Source of the DNA: NORP240 sp038134485
GTDB lineage: Bacteria > Pseudomonadota > Gammaproteobacteria > Pseudomonadales > Pseudohongiellaceae
Direction of reading: 5' to 3'
Length of the DNA: 64,000 bases
Assembly: GCA_038134485.1 (NCBI GenBank)
Contig: JAYPVG010000002.1
Location: 1 to 64,000, forward strand
In this document: positions 1 through 8,498 of the stretch, one piece after another
How positions within the stretch are numbered: the stretch's first letter is position 1
Layout: every line of letters begins with the position of its first letter
The notes under the pieces: model-generated
What the model was told of the DNA's origin: nothing
The model's input: only the letters and a program-made list of their open reading frames with translations
The model's database searches: none
Position numbers and translations under genes: made by a program

Positions 1-835
1 TTCGCAAGGCGCGAAGGCTTTTGTTCAAGCGCTTCAGGTGGTCTTTCAAGTGCGGTTTTCGATGTTGAGCTACCCCCATAGCAAGCACGTCGATCACCAG
101 CAAGTGGGCAATGCGTGAGGAAATCGGGTGCAGCGCCTGATCGTCCTCTTCCATGTTGACATGAATTGCGATGCTGCAAAGCCGGCTAAGAGGTGTTTGT
201 TGCGGTGCCAGTCCGATTACCGTCGCGCCGGCTTCACGGGCAAGTCTTACGCTTTGCAGTAAGGCTTTGCTTTTGCCGGATTGAGAGATGGCTACAACGA
301 CGTCTTTTCGCCCCAGCGAGATCGCCGACATATGCTGGATGTGGGGATCCGTGTAGGCGGCCGTCGACAGGCGCAGTCGGAAAAACTTGTGCTGCGCATC
401 TGCAGCGACCGATCCGGAGGCGCCGAAGCCGTAAAATTCCACTCTCCTTGCCTCGGCAATAGCGCTGATAGCCTTTTCGAGTACCCGCGCATCCAGGTCG
501 TCCCGCACAGTCAGCAATGAGCCGATGGTGGAATCGAAAACCTTGTCACTCAGGTCCGCTACAGTATCGGTTTCAGCAACAGCAAACTGGGCGAATGCGC
601 TACCCGAACCCAGTGCTTTGGCGAGTTGCAGCTTGAAAGACTTGAACCCGTCAAATCCGACTGCGCGACAAAATCGTATCACCGTCGGTTCACTTACCTC
701 CGCAGCCGTTGCCAGATCGGAAATTCGCATGCCGATGATTTCGCTGGTGTGCTGCAGGACGTAATCTGCAACCCGGTTTTCTGATTTGCTCAGGTTGGGC
801 CTGTTGATTGCGATTCTTCGAAGCAGGTTTTCCAT
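1..835 (-). CDS. hexR: HexR-like RpiR-family transcriptional regulator (C-terminus cut by window edge)
   Basis: Reading leftward from an ATG at 835, this frame stays open to the window edge (about 278 residues visible). Residues 1-75 form an RpiR-type helix-turn-helix with the signature SEPTVIRFCRAVGFDGFKSF. A SIS sugar-phosphate domain follows (about 115-260), containing FYGFGASGSVAADAQHKFFR and VVVAISQSGKSKALL. Both segments match HexR closely, and only about 10 residues should be missing. In Gammaproteobacteria HexR represses Entner-Doudoroff and central glucose genes and responds to KDPG; that role is family knowledge. The usual neighbours (zwf, edd, gap) would lie beyond the edge and cannot be seen. 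The gene is divergent from the acyltransferase at 899, with 63 bases between them. Confidence 0.85.
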   Translation of the reverse strand, partial: MENLLRRIAINRPNLSKSENRVADYVLQHTSEIIGMRISDLATAAEVSEPTVIRFCRAVGFDGFKSFKLQLAKALGSGSAFAQFAVAETDTVADLSDKVFDSTIGSLLTVRDDLDARVLEKAISAIAEARRVEFYGFGASGSVAADAQHKFFRLRLSTAAYTDPHIQHMSAISLGRKDVVVAISQSGKSKALLQSVRLAREAGATVIGLAPQQTPLSRLCSIAIHVNMEEDDQALHPISSRIAHLLVIDVLAMGVAQHRKPHLKDHLKRLNKSLRALR

Positions 836-898
836 CGGCTTTCAATATCCCTGAAGCATGGCAAGTGGTTCTTCCACAGTTATAATCTGTGCCTGCTC

Positions 899-2134
899 AT
901 GGTAGCAGAAGGGCACCAGGTATTCCCCAATCTGTCAGCAATCGCAGGGTCACAGGCACAAGTTTTGTCAAAGGTTAACAATAAACAGGAGTGGCGGATT
1001 CGGTTTCTAGACTCGATAGAAGAAATTGACCAACCAAGCTGGAATATATTGGCCGGGGATGCCAGTCCTTTCCTGCGACACGAGTTTTTACGCGCCCTCG
1101 AAAACACCGGCTGCACCAGCAGAGAAACGGGTTGGCAACCCTATCATGTTGCTGTTTGGGACTCCCGGGATTCCCTGCTTGCCGTCATGCCCCTGTACCA
1201 GAAATTCAACTCATACGGCGAGTACGTTTTTGACTGGTCCTGGGCAGATGCCTATCGCGCGAATGGGCTGAGTTATTACCCCAAGTTTCTGACCGCCATT
1301 CCGTTCACGCCAAGCGTTGGGCCACGAATCCTGGTAAGTGAGCAAACTGAGATAAATGACGTGACTGATGCGGTAGCCGAGGCAGTGCTTGGACGTACTG
1401 AGGAGCTGGGTATTTCCTCCTGGCACGTGTTGTTTCCTACAGAAGTGGAAAGCGAACTGCTTGCTATAGCCGGCCTGAAAAGCAGGGAGGGATCCCAGTT
1501 TCACTGGTTCAACCGCGGTTACCGGAGTTTCGATGATTTTCTCGCCGCCCTGAATTCACGCAAGCGGAAAAATATTCGCAAGGAGAGACAGGCTGTCGCC
1601 CGGCAGGGGATTCAGTTTTCTATTGTGGAGGGCAGGGATATCGATGAGAGGTTATGGAAACACTTTTACGCGTTTTACCAGAGCACCTACATGATGCGGG
1701 GAATGCAAGGTTATCTCAGCGAAGAATTCTTTTTTAGAATTGCACAGCTGATGCCCGACAACCTGTTTCTCGTGCTGGCTAAACTGGATCAGCAGATTAT
1801 TGCCGGGGCCCTGTTTTTTCGCGACGAACGCAAGCTTTACGGGCGCTACTGGGGATCGCTTGAAGATTTCCAGTTTCTGCACTTCGAAACCTGCTTCTAC
1901 CAGGGAATCGACTATTGCATCAGCCACGGTCTGCAGCAGTTTGATGCCGGCGCTCAAGGTGAGCACAAGATTCAGCGGGGCTTTGAGCCAATCCGGACGC
2001 TCTCCAGTCACTGGATTCGCCATCCGACTTTCTCGCGGGCGGTCGATGATTTTCTCGAGCGGGAGCGCTTGCACGTGTCCCGCTATCGAACGGAAGCGTC
2101 TAAACTGCTGCCGTTTAAAAAATCCGATCAATAG
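899..2134 (+). CDS. FemAB-like / GNAT-fold acyltransferase (COG3146, DUF482 type)
   Basis: A 411-residue protein resembling the peptidogalycan biosynthesis or FemAB-like family (PF04339). The family core begins near residue 33 (IRFLDSIEEIDQPSWN) and runs to the C-terminus. Conserved family stretches include SRKRKNIRKERQ (about 222) and YGRYWGS (about 317), followed by HFETCFYQGIDYCI. The fold is two GNAT-like domains; the acceptor substrate is not established for this family. About 30 residues precede the core, so a TTG near 965 is an alternative start. The gene is convergent with yaaA, leaving a 34-base gap. Family assignment is firm and substrate is unknown. Confidence 0.85.
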   Translation: MVAEGHQVFPNLSAIAGSQAQVLSKVNNKQEWRIRFLDSIEEIDQPSWNILAGDASPFLRHEFLRALENTGCTSRETGWQPYHVAVWDSRDSLLAVMPLYQKFNSYGEYVFDWSWADAYRANGLSYYPKFLTAIPFTPSVGPRILVSEQTEINDVTDAVAEAVLGRTEELGISSWHVLFPTEVESELLAIAGLKSREGSQFHWFNRGYRSFDDFLAALNSRKRKNIRKERQAVARQGIQFSIVEGRDIDERLWKHFYAFYQSTYMMRGMQGYLSEEFFFRIAQLMPDNLFLVLAKLDQQIIAGALFFRDERKLYGRYWGSLEDFQFLHFETCFYQGIDYCISHGLQQFDAGAQGEHKIQRGFEPIRTLSSHWIRHPTFSRAVDDFLERERLHVSRYRTEASKLLPFKKSDQ

Positions 2135-2168
2135 TGCAGGGCGTCCGGGAGCAGCGCCGCGCTTTGAA

Positions 2169-2945
2169 TCAGGACGCCTTTTTGCGCAGGAAAACCGGCC
2201 GGGTGTCAGAAGAGTCCTGTTCGCTGTAGCGATAGCCTGCTGTGTCAAAGTCCTTGAGTTTTGCTGCCGAGCTGATGCGATTCTTAATGATATATGCCGC
2301 CATCATTCCCCTCGCTTGCTTGGCGTAGAAGCTTAAAAACCGGTACTTGCCGTTGGAAAAGTCTTTAAAAGCCGGTGTAATTACCTCGCCATCAAGTTTT
2401 TGATCCTGGATGGCATTGAAATATTCGTTAGATGCAAGGTTAACGATCATCTTGTTTCTGTTGTCGGCCAGATCCCGGTTCAGAGATTCGGTCAGCTTGT
2501 CGCTCCAGTACGCATAAAGGTCGTTGCCTCTCTCGGTGGCGATGCGCGTGCCCATCTCCAGACGGTAGGGTTGCATCAGATCGAGAGGCTTTAGCACCCC
2601 GTAAAGCCCCGAAAGAATTCGCAGGTGTTGCTGCGCGAAATTCAGATCCGCGGAACTGAAGGTATTCGCTTCAAGGCCCTGATAGACATCGCCCATGAAC
2701 GTGAAGATCGCCGGTCGTGCGTTATCCCGGGTGAAAGGGGGGCGCCAGTTCGCATAGCGTTCATAGTTGAGCGCACCCAGTTTCGAGCTCATGTGCATCA
2801 GGTCCGATAGCTCTTCCGGATTGAGGCCCTTCAACGTCTTCACCAGCCGTTTGGCATCAGCAAGAAACTCCGGCTGGGAGAAATTGCGGGTTTTGACAGG
2901 CGTATCCAGGTCCAGAGACTTGGCCGGTGACAAGACGATTAGCAT
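2169..2945 (-). CDS. yaaA: peroxide stress protein YaaA
   Basis: 258 residues, the usual length for the YaaA/DUF328 family. It opens with the family hallmark MLIVLSPAKSLD and contains FMGDVYQGLEA, HLRILSGLYGVLKPLDLMQPYRLEMGT and the C-terminal FKDFSNGKYRFLSFYAKQARGMMA. YaaA is a cytoplasmic DNA-binding protein that limits free intracellular iron during hydrogen peroxide stress and belongs to the OxyR regulon in E. coli (family knowledge). No OxyR site was identified in the 200 bases upstream. The gene stands alone, convergent with the acyltransferase gene on its left and divergent from the membrane protein on its right. Confidence 0.96.
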   Translation of the reverse strand: MLIVLSPAKSLDLDTPVKTRNFSQPEFLADAKRLVKTLKGLNPEELSDLMHMSSKLGALNYERYANWRPPFTRDNARPAIFTFMGDVYQGLEANTFSSADLNFAQQHLRILSGLYGVLKPLDLMQPYRLEMGTRIATERGNDLYAYWSDKLTESLNRDLADNRNKMIVNLASNEYFNAIQDQKLDGEVITPAFKDFSNGKYRFLSFYAKQARGMMAAYIIKNRISSAAKLKDFDTAGYRYSEQDSSDTRPVFLRKKAS

Positions 2946-3147
2946 GGGTACAGGCTTCCTAAGTCAGGTATTTGAATAGCGAGCTGCGGTCTTCCGCGGC
3001 AGCTTGACAATCATAACAAACCTGTCCCGAGTTGGGTTGTAAATACGCAGATAGGTGGCAGCCGGCTGCCTGGAAAGGTAAGCTGACGCAGCAGATCTGG
3101 AAAATCGAACAGAAGCTGGCAAGAGATAAGAGAAGGGACCGCACTCA

Positions 3148-3504
3148 ATGCTGGAAAGACTTCATGCGCTTGCTGTCAGGCTGGTATGGGCCCGACCCCC
3201 TGCGGTAATCGGCGGAATACTTGCCCTGCTTTTTTCCACATATTTGGCCACTGGTCAGGATGCGCTCACTGACAAGTACCTGATACCGGCCATTTTGCTG
3301 TTCTGCTGGTGCCTGCTCGTTTATACGCTGGTTGGTGTGTTTATGATTCAGCCTCCGCACAGCGAGTCGGGTGCGGGATTTTTCAGGCGTCTGCGGGTTG
3401 GGTTCCACCGATTTCTGCGAATCCTGATGGCAATGGCGTTTCTTGCCTTGACAATGGCCCTCGCGCTCTTGAGCTACCGATTAATCAGTACCGGAATCGG
3501 TTAG
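3148..3504 (+). CDS. small inner-membrane protein, function unknown
   Basis: A 118-residue protein with three likely membrane segments: about 19-36 (AVIGGILALLFSTYLATG), 46-66 (IPAILLFCWCLLVYTLVGVFM) and 91-111 (ILMAMAFLALTMALALLSYRL). The loop between the last two is basic (FFRRLRVGFHRFLR), which places it in the cytoplasm by the positive-inside rule. AAGGGA at 3133 lies a suitable distance before the ATG and supports this start. I do not recognise a named family. Base composition matches the core genome, so it is not part of the AT-rich island to its right. Confidence 0.75.
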   Translation: MLERLHALAVRLVWARPPAVIGGILALLFSTYLATGQDALTDKYLIPAILLFCWCLLVYTLVGVFMIQPPHSESGAGFFRRLRVGFHRFLRILMAMAFLALTMALALLSYRLISTGIG

Positions 3505-3529
3505 GCGTAACTGCGTTTATCTACCGGGA

Positions 3530-3820
3530 TTATTCGACCCCGTCTGCTATTACCAGGTTGGTGGTTGCGGCGGCATGCCGGATCGCTGCGACCGGCTGGT
3601 AGCCCGGATCGTTCAGAAACGCTATTGCGTGGTCCCGGGAGGGAAACTCTATCACCACCATCCTTGCAGGTTCCCAGCCGCCCTCCTGGCACAGGGGTTC
3701 GCCGCCTCTCACTCGATAGTGGCCGCCATGTTTTTCGACGAAGGCAGGGACCTGCGCAACGTAGTCCATGAATCTGTCCGGGTCATGAACAGCGATGTCG
3801 GCAATAAGAAAAGCAGTCAC
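3530..3820 (-). CDS. DUF1330 family protein
   Basis: With a GTG start at 3820 this is a 96-residue protein, the normal size for DUF1330, a dimeric ferredoxin-like alpha/beta barrel related to EthD and YciI proteins. The GTG is preceded by a perfect AGGAGG ending 9 bases upstream, so it is preferred over the longer open frame reaching 3997. Family features are the opening TAFLIADIAVHDPDRFMDYVAQVP, the GGHYRVRGGEP segment, and VVIEFPSRDHAIAFLNDPGYQP near the C-terminus. The biochemical role of the family is unknown. It is the last core-like gene before the insertion-sequence debris and the AT-rich island. Confidence 0.88.
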   Translation of the reverse strand: MTAFLIADIAVHDPDRFMDYVAQVPAFVEKHGGHYRVRGGEPLCQEGGWEPARMVVIEFPSRDHAIAFLNDPGYQPVAAIRHAAATTNLVIADGVE

Positions 3821-4026
3821 GTCGAGTTGCCTCCTGCTAGTTATTTCATGGCGTTGGGCAGAGAAATTTCCGCCAGTCTGGGAAGTCGGCATCTCACCTG
3901 GCCTGAACTTCCTAGCCCAGATCGGAAGTGGTAAAAAAATATAATGGAGATCTGAACCACGCCGATGGAACGATACAACACTGAAGAAGTTATACACAAG
4001 CCCCGTGAGGTGACCGTACCCCTAAA

Positions 4027-4460
4027 TCAGAGCCATGTCCGATGTGGGAATTTGAACATATCATGCAGCCTCATTGGCAAATATAGCCGGTGGTTTCTTG
4101 CCCAGAGATCTGTGTGGCCGAACATGGTCAAAGTGGTTTCTCCAGATTTTAATTTGCTGGTAAATTCCGGTCCGTTATCGCAAACCAGAGTTTTGGAAAG
4201 CTTGCGATTCAATTGGTCAAGCTCTTGTCCTACGCTATGCCAAGAGATTGGAAAATTAGCCAGCTGTAAAACAGATTCTCTGGTGTAATCACCAACCACA
4301 TTCAGCTCGCGAAAGCGGCGACCATTAGCTAGTTGGTCAGACACAAAATCCATCGACCAGCGCTAATTGACAGCCTCCGGAACCGACATAGGCACTCTGG
4401 GCCTCATGAGCTTCTTACGCTTCTTCGTGCGAACCTGGAGTCCTTCTTTCCGGAGGCAAA
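4027..4460 (-). pseudogene. decayed IS3-family transposase (orfB) fragment, middle part
   Basis: Read on the minus strand, 4460 to about 4190 encodes a classic IS3 orfB core. It begins with RKEGLQVRTKKRKKLMRPRVP, then WSMDFVSDQLANGRRFRELNVVGDYTRES (first catalytic Asp in WSMDF) and VCDNGPEFTSK (second catalytic Asp). The copy is dead. An in-frame TAG sits just before RWSMDF at about 4363. After EFTSK the sequence no longer resembles a transposase, and the region with the catalytic Glu is missing here. Insertion-sequence debris directly beside a low-GC block fits a horizontally acquired island. Confidence 0.8.
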
Positions 4461-4594
4461 GGGCTGCCAAAAAAATAATCACAACCTTTTCTGATTCTTA
4501 CGCTCAAGAAATCTCACTAAGAACCTCGATCAGCTAATACTCGTAATTCCCTCGAGGCGCCCATTACTATAGACACATAACGCAATTTTAGAAA

Positions 4595-4666
4595 TCATTT
4601 CTCGTTTAAACATTCATTCCAAATTCTGCCATTGAACGATTCAACATGCGCAATCTGGTTTCGTTT
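4595..4666 (-). pseudogene. IS3-family transposase fragment with the catalytic-Glu motif
   Basis: A 24-codon open stretch on the minus strand encodes NQIAHVESFNGRIWNECLNE. It corresponds to the NAxVESFNGxxRxECLNE segment near the C-terminus of IS3 orfB, including the third catalytic acidic residue (the Glu of VESFNG). In-frame stops flank it on both sides. Going leftward on the minus strand, this C-terminal piece comes before the middle piece at 4460-4027. The remains therefore represent either two overlapping dead copies or one rearranged copy. Confidence 0.65.
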
Positions 4667-4756
4667 TTACCTGTTCGATGAGGGAGGAATTGACTCTGTG
4701 CATTAGGCGCAAGCTCAACATGGGCCGGCTGCAAAACTTCTTACGACTGTCTGCCC

Positions 4757-5122
4757 CTATATTCTATGGATAAATGAGCTCCTAATAAACCCGATCCAAA
4801 TCGGGGCCAACATTTCTCCGCCAAGGGCCCACTCAAGAAATAAAACCCTATGATGCATTTGTTTTATCGTCTTTCGCATACAAGCAGTTGAGCACCCAGC
4901 CATAGGCACTGCGATAAGAGATATAATCACCTGACCATACCTCTTCTGCGCTTTCCATCTCAAAAAGGGCTGGCGGTCGCGTTTCGGGCCGTTATCCATA
5001 CCGTGCCGTTTAATTTTCTATCCTTCCTGCCGAAACTTCTGATAGATCATCGGTGTACCATACGGGCGGTGGCGCTGCACGATGAGCAATATGCTGGCAC
5101 GAATTTCTTGATTAAGGTCTCG
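4757..5122 (-). pseudogene. probable IS3-family orfB N-terminal (HTH_21) fragment
   Basis: On the minus strand from 5122, the translation includes RDLNQEIRASILLIVQRHRPYGTPMIYQKFRQEG, then a stop, then KIKRHGMDNG. This resembles the HTH_21 region of IS3 transposases, typically [KR]xxYGxxxIxxxLRxEGWxVxxKRV. The stop falls where the family has a Trp. The remaining frame to 4757 (containing RQPFLRWKAQKRYG) shows no transposase motif that I recognise. It is weaker than the other two fragments but fits with them as remnants of the same element type. Confidence 0.45.
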
Positions 5123-5483
5123 GGCAGTAGATGACGAATCGCACTGACACTAGTCTGGATAACATCTAGCTCACGAAGTTCATTCTAACCTCGGCAGACC
5201 ATATGTTATAGGAGTTATCGTGTAGCCTGCGGCAAACATGGCAACTTTGATGAAATCCCATTCAAGCACTTTCGCCACCAGCAGCTAATTGGGGTTGGTG
5301 TTCCAGCTTTCCAGTTCTTTGGAATTATGTTCCCTCACATCCGACCTCCTGCAGTAAGGTATTAAACTATAACTTATCACGGCGCTACTTAATCCGGCGG
5401 GAACGTTTCCCTGAATACGCGATAGTGATTTATTATATCGACCCCGGATTCAAACTTTTCTACTATACTAAGCAAGTGAAACT
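5123..5483. other. non-coding stretch, nothing identified
   Basis: No convincing gene. On the minus strand near 5343 an AGGAGG is followed by a GTG and about 16 open codons (REHNSKELESWNTNPN) before a stop. I do not recognise the peptide, and the downstream frame is not clearly coding. The composition is intermediate between the core and the island. It is probably more insertion debris. Confidence 0.4.
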
Positions 5484-5511
5484 TTGATAAAACTGACGCT
5501 CTCATTAATTT
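5484..5511 (+). promoter_or_regulatory. candidate sigma-70 promoter for the oxygenase/ATP-grasp pair
   Basis: TTGATA at 5484-5489 and TAATTT at 5506-5511 are separated by 16 bases and lie about 70 bases before the first gene. The surroundings are AT-rich, so chance matches are common and the call is tentative. Confidence 0.3.
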
Positions 5512-5538
5512 AGCAAATAATAACAGTGTTGATTACTT

Positions 5539-5560
5539 ATGCTCTCATGGATGAGAGCAT
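5539..5560. promoter_or_regulatory. perfect inverted repeat (ATGCTCTCAT-GG-ATGAGAGCAT) before the oxygenase
   Basis: Two 10-base arms pair perfectly around a GG centre, and TTTT follows immediately. The half-site GCTCTCAT also occurs at 5498-5505, inside the spacer of the candidate promoter and 43 bases from the copy in the left arm. The right arm carries GAGAG, the only purine-rich stretch near the start codon. The structure could be an operator, a translation-controlling hairpin or a short terminator. It ends 12 to 24 bases before the possible starts. Confidence 0.45.
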
Positions 5561-5583
5561 TTTAAAAATGGTTGATTAAAATC

Positions 5584-6543
5584 ATGCGTAATTCACAGGA
5601 TTCCTTAACTTTGATTGAATTGGAGGATATCGTATCAGCTGATGGTCTGGCTAAAACGTTGGATAGCGAGGGAGCAATCCTAGTAAGGGACCTTGATCTA
5701 ACATTAGAGGAGTTTGAAGACATTTCCCGGGGAATTTGTTTTTTTTTCCATCATCCTGGCAGTCGCTACCAACTGCAGAACAATTCCGGTGATCAACAAA
5801 CAACTTCCGCTCCCGCCGGAGTCCAGGGAAGATTGTGGCATTCTGAAGGACATTACTACCCTTATATAGAACCGCTGGATACCTGCTTGTTTTATTGCGC
5901 TGCAGACCTTGCACCTGGAAGCGCTGGCACCACTCTTGTTGATGGTCAATTGTTATACGATACATTGCCTAAAAAAATTACAGACAACTTTGAAAAAAAT
6001 GGGATAGTTTATGAAATGGAATGGGAGCCAGCGAGATGGAGCGCTGCGTTTGGTACTACAAGCAAAATTGAATTAAAAGACAGATTATCACAACTTGCAC
6101 CGACCAATTTTAAAATTAAAGATAATGGCGCTTTGTTCCTTCGCTTTGCGACTCAAGCAATTAACTTAAAAAATGGGAAACCTTGTTTTACGAATGGGAT
6201 ATTAGGTCACCTCGATGCTATACCACCTCACGCCAAATTTAATAAGCAGAATACCAACACACGGCCCAATAATCGTGTCTTCTTTGGAGACGGCGAACTT
6301 TTAGCTGATCAAGTGATACTTGATCTGATTTTTTACTGTGAAAATTTAAGTCTCGAGCATCATTGGCGTAAAGGAGATCTTCTATTGATTGATAATAATA
6401 GATATATGCATGGTCGAGGTCTGTCTTCTGTAAATGCGCCTAGATCCATATACACCAGGTTTGGATGGAGAGACATGGACGCCGCCCTAAAAGCAAGTAC
6501 TATAAACGCTATAAACCCAATTCTACGCAGGAATTGTAATTGA
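5584..6543 (+). CDS. TauD/TfdA-family Fe(II)/2-oxoglutarate-dependent oxygenase
   Basis: About 319 residues from the ATG at 5584; a TTG at 5572 would add four. The iron-binding facial triad is visible as HSE (His86 and Glu88 in RLWHSEGHYYP) and the distal His276 in NNRYMHGR. Arg287 in APRSIYTRFGW is the expected 2-oxoglutarate anchor. The Glu in place of Asp is typical of the clavaminate-synthase/SyrP-like branch that hydroxylates or desaturates amino-acid-derived substrates. This is a soluble cytoplasmic enzyme. It leads a two-gene plus-strand operon, with the ATP-grasp ligase starting 3 bases after its stop, so they are probably co-translated. Low GC marks it as part of the island. The substrate cannot be deduced. 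Confidence 0.88.
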   Translation: MRNSQDSLTLIELEDIVSADGLAKTLDSEGAILVRDLDLTLEEFEDISRGICFFFHHPGSRYQLQNNSGDQQTTSAPAGVQGRLWHSEGHYYPYIEPLDTCLFYCAADLAPGSAGTTLVDGQLLYDTLPKKITDNFEKNGIVYEMEWEPARWSAAFGTTSKIELKDRLSQLAPTNFKIKDNGALFLRFATQAINLKNGKPCFTNGILGHLDAIPPHAKFNKQNTNTRPNNRVFFGDGELLADQVILDLIFYCENLSLEHHWRKGDLLLIDNNRYMHGRGLSSVNAPRSIYTRFGWRDMDAALKASTINAINPILRRNCN

Positions 6544-6546
6544 AGC

Positions 6547-8430
6547 ATGAAGGGTAAAGTCATATCAGTGCGTTTAGACGGTAGAACGAAAGGATATTTG
6601 CCCCAAATGATTGCGAGTTCGGTGAGGTTGAGAATCGAACTCGCATATCAACACTTTAGTGACGATGATTTAACAAGACTAACAAACAAAATAGAATCAC
6701 TATTTCCCGATAGACTTTCTATTGGACTAATAACAAATGACAAGATTCCTGATCTTGTATCAATCTATATCTCTATATTGCTCACCCTTCTTATGAAGGG
6801 CCACAAACCAATTTTGCACGATATTTCAGTAATAAGGGATAAAAAGACGTCTTCAGAGTCCTATATTGCGTGTATTCCAACAGCTCCAAATATAGTGACA
6901 CCAATTGATATTGCCGTAAAAGCGACATCTGCAATTATCTCGCTTGTTATAGAAGGCAGTGACTATAAAAAAGCCCAATCTCTTAAAGAAAAAGCCATAG
7001 AAAGACTCGTCGGTCAATTTCCGCACGGACGCAATACATTTCACATGATTGAATATGCTTGGCGTAAAAGAATACCGTGTCTTCATCTAGTCGGTAATAT
7101 ATTTCAGCTAGGTTGGGGCAGTAAAAGTTCAACCTTTGATAGCACAATTTCTGACAGAACTACATCTAGTTCCGTAATGCTGGCTAAAAACAAATTCTTA
7201 AGTAATATTTTATTAAAAAATGCCGGTATACCCGTTGCAAAACAATTTGTGGTTACGAAGATGGAAGACGCATTTGATGCCGCAAAAAAACTAGGTCTTC
7301 CAGTTGTATTAAAACCAGCGGACGCCGATGGTGGGGTGGGAGTGATTGCTGGCATCAGAACTACAGAAGATTTTAGAAAAGCCTTTCTTACAATCTCAAG
7401 GAAATACAAGCGTATTTTGGTCGAAGAATATGTGTTCGGAGATGACTTTAGAATACATATTTGCAATTACCAGGTTTACCGCGTCGTCCAGAGAATAGCT
7501 GCTCATGTCGTAGGTGATGGAGTCTCTTCGATTGATAATCTAATTGAGAGACATAACGAACATGCACTGACTGGACTTTTATCTGCTGCTGGTTCGACAA
7601 TAAAACCAATAAAAGTGGATGATGAGCTGCAACAGTGGTTAATAGCACAACACAGTACACTTGGCTCTGTACCAGATAAGGGTTCGTCGATTAGGTTAAA
7701 GGGCGCAGCCAATGTCAATACCGGAGGCATCACCACGTATCCAAAGCAGGTTCATAAGGACAATTTGAGTTTAGCTATTCGTGTGGCGAGATTGCTGAGA
7801 TTAGACATTGCAGGAGTAGATCTGATAATACCGGACATAAAGAAATCTTGGAAAACCCAGAAAACAATAATCTGCGAGGTTAACGCGCAACCACAAATTG
7901 CTGAGGCCAAAATTCCATTCATTGTCGATCAGATAGTCCGAGGAACGGGGCGCATACCAATCGTTTTTTTTCTTGGGGATGACAAAAACACAACATGGTT
8001 TAATATTTTCAGAGACAAATGGCGGCTTACGAAATGTGACTTAAAGCTGGGTGTAGTCTATTCTTCTGGGATTTGGTTAGAAGACGAATGTATCATTCCG
8101 AGAAACAGGTCAACGTACTCCGACACGTTGTGCTTGCTTAAAGATGTAAATATAGAAGGATTAATTATATTTATTAACGATACTTCAAGTCTGAGAGAAG
8201 GCCTACCGGTCGACCAGATTGATTTATTGATTGTTGATCAATACGAAAGAGAAGAATTGGCGCAGTTCCAAAAAAAATGGTTCTCTATATATAGTAAGAT
8301 GGCAAAAGAAATAGTGAAAACTAATCACACGAGGGAAGTCAATTTCGCGGATCAGATTCAACTCCCGTCACTTACATCAGAACAGATCACAGACTTGGCA
8401 ATTCGCACATTGACCAATTCCATGACATAA
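6547..8430 (+). CDS. cyanophycin-synthetase-like ATP-grasp ligase
   Basis: 627 residues. Residues 165-235 match the linker before the ATP-grasp of CphA-like enzymes (IPCLHLVGNIFQLGWGSKS, then TTSSSVMLAKNKFLSNILLKNAGIPV). The ATP-grasp follows: nucleotide-binding VVLKPADADGGVGV (253-266), LVEEYVFGDDFRI (291-303), the CphA-type VVGDGVSSIDNLIERHNEH (321-339), and the metal-binding ExN in CEVNAQPQ (Glu444, Asn446). The N-terminal 160 residues and the last 150 (from about 475) are not recognised. The CphA Mur-ligase half is absent, so it is not a cyanophycin synthetase. Family members form peptide-like bonds through acyl-phosphates. Together with the oxygenase just upstream and the lyase beyond, it suggests amino-acid ligation in a small-molecule pathway. 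Confidence 0.85.
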   Translation: MKGKVISVRLDGRTKGYLPQMIASSVRLRIELAYQHFSDDDLTRLTNKIESLFPDRLSIGLITNDKIPDLVSIYISILLTLLMKGHKPILHDISVIRDKKTSSESYIACIPTAPNIVTPIDIAVKATSAIISLVIEGSDYKKAQSLKEKAIERLVGQFPHGRNTFHMIEYAWRKRIPCLHLVGNIFQLGWGSKSSTFDSTISDRTTSSSVMLAKNKFLSNILLKNAGIPVAKQFVVTKMEDAFDAAKKLGLPVVLKPADADGGVGVIAGIRTTEDFRKAFLTISRKYKRILVEEYVFGDDFRIHICNYQVYRVVQRIAAHVVGDGVSSIDNLIERHNEHALTGLLSAAGSTIKPIKVDDELQQWLIAQHSTLGSVPDKGSSIRLKGAANVNTGGITTYPKQVHKDNLSLAIRVARLLRLDIAGVDLIIPDIKKSWKTQKTIICEVNAQPQIAEAKIPFIVDQIVRGTGRIPIVFFLGDDKNTTWFNIFRDKWRLTKCDLKLGVVYSSGIWLEDECIIPRNRSTYSDTLCLLKDVNIEGLIIFINDTSSLREGLPVDQIDLLIVDQYEREELAQFQKKWFSIYSKMAKEIVKTNHTREVNFADQIQLPSLTSEQITDLAIRTLTNSMT

Positions 8431-8498
8431 AAAATAGACAATTGCATTATCATAATTAAATTAGTACTCGAGCTCTTTTAATTGATGCAATGCTATAT
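8431..8498. other. convergent intergenic gap, possible weak bidirectional terminator
   Basis: The 68 bases between the stops of the ATP-grasp and lyase genes contain an imperfect inverted repeat: ATTGCAT at 8441-8447 against ATGCAAT at 8486-8492, with TTTTAATT and AATTAAA inside. The stem is long but AT-rich and gapped, so terminator function is only possible. Confidence 0.3.

Noticed and set aside
1652..2248. 198-codon minus-strand frame opposite the FemAB-like gene
   Set aside because: Antisense to a gene with clear family motifs; its translation shows no protein-like pattern.
3821..3997. N-terminal extension of the DUF1330 protein to 3997
   Set aside because: The AGGAGG-GTG start at 3820 fits the family's normal N-terminus; the extension has no homology.
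6547..8430. Cyanophycin synthetase
   Set aside because: Only the central CphA-like and ATP-grasp regions match. The C-terminal Mur-ligase half is missing and the protein is about 250 residues too short.
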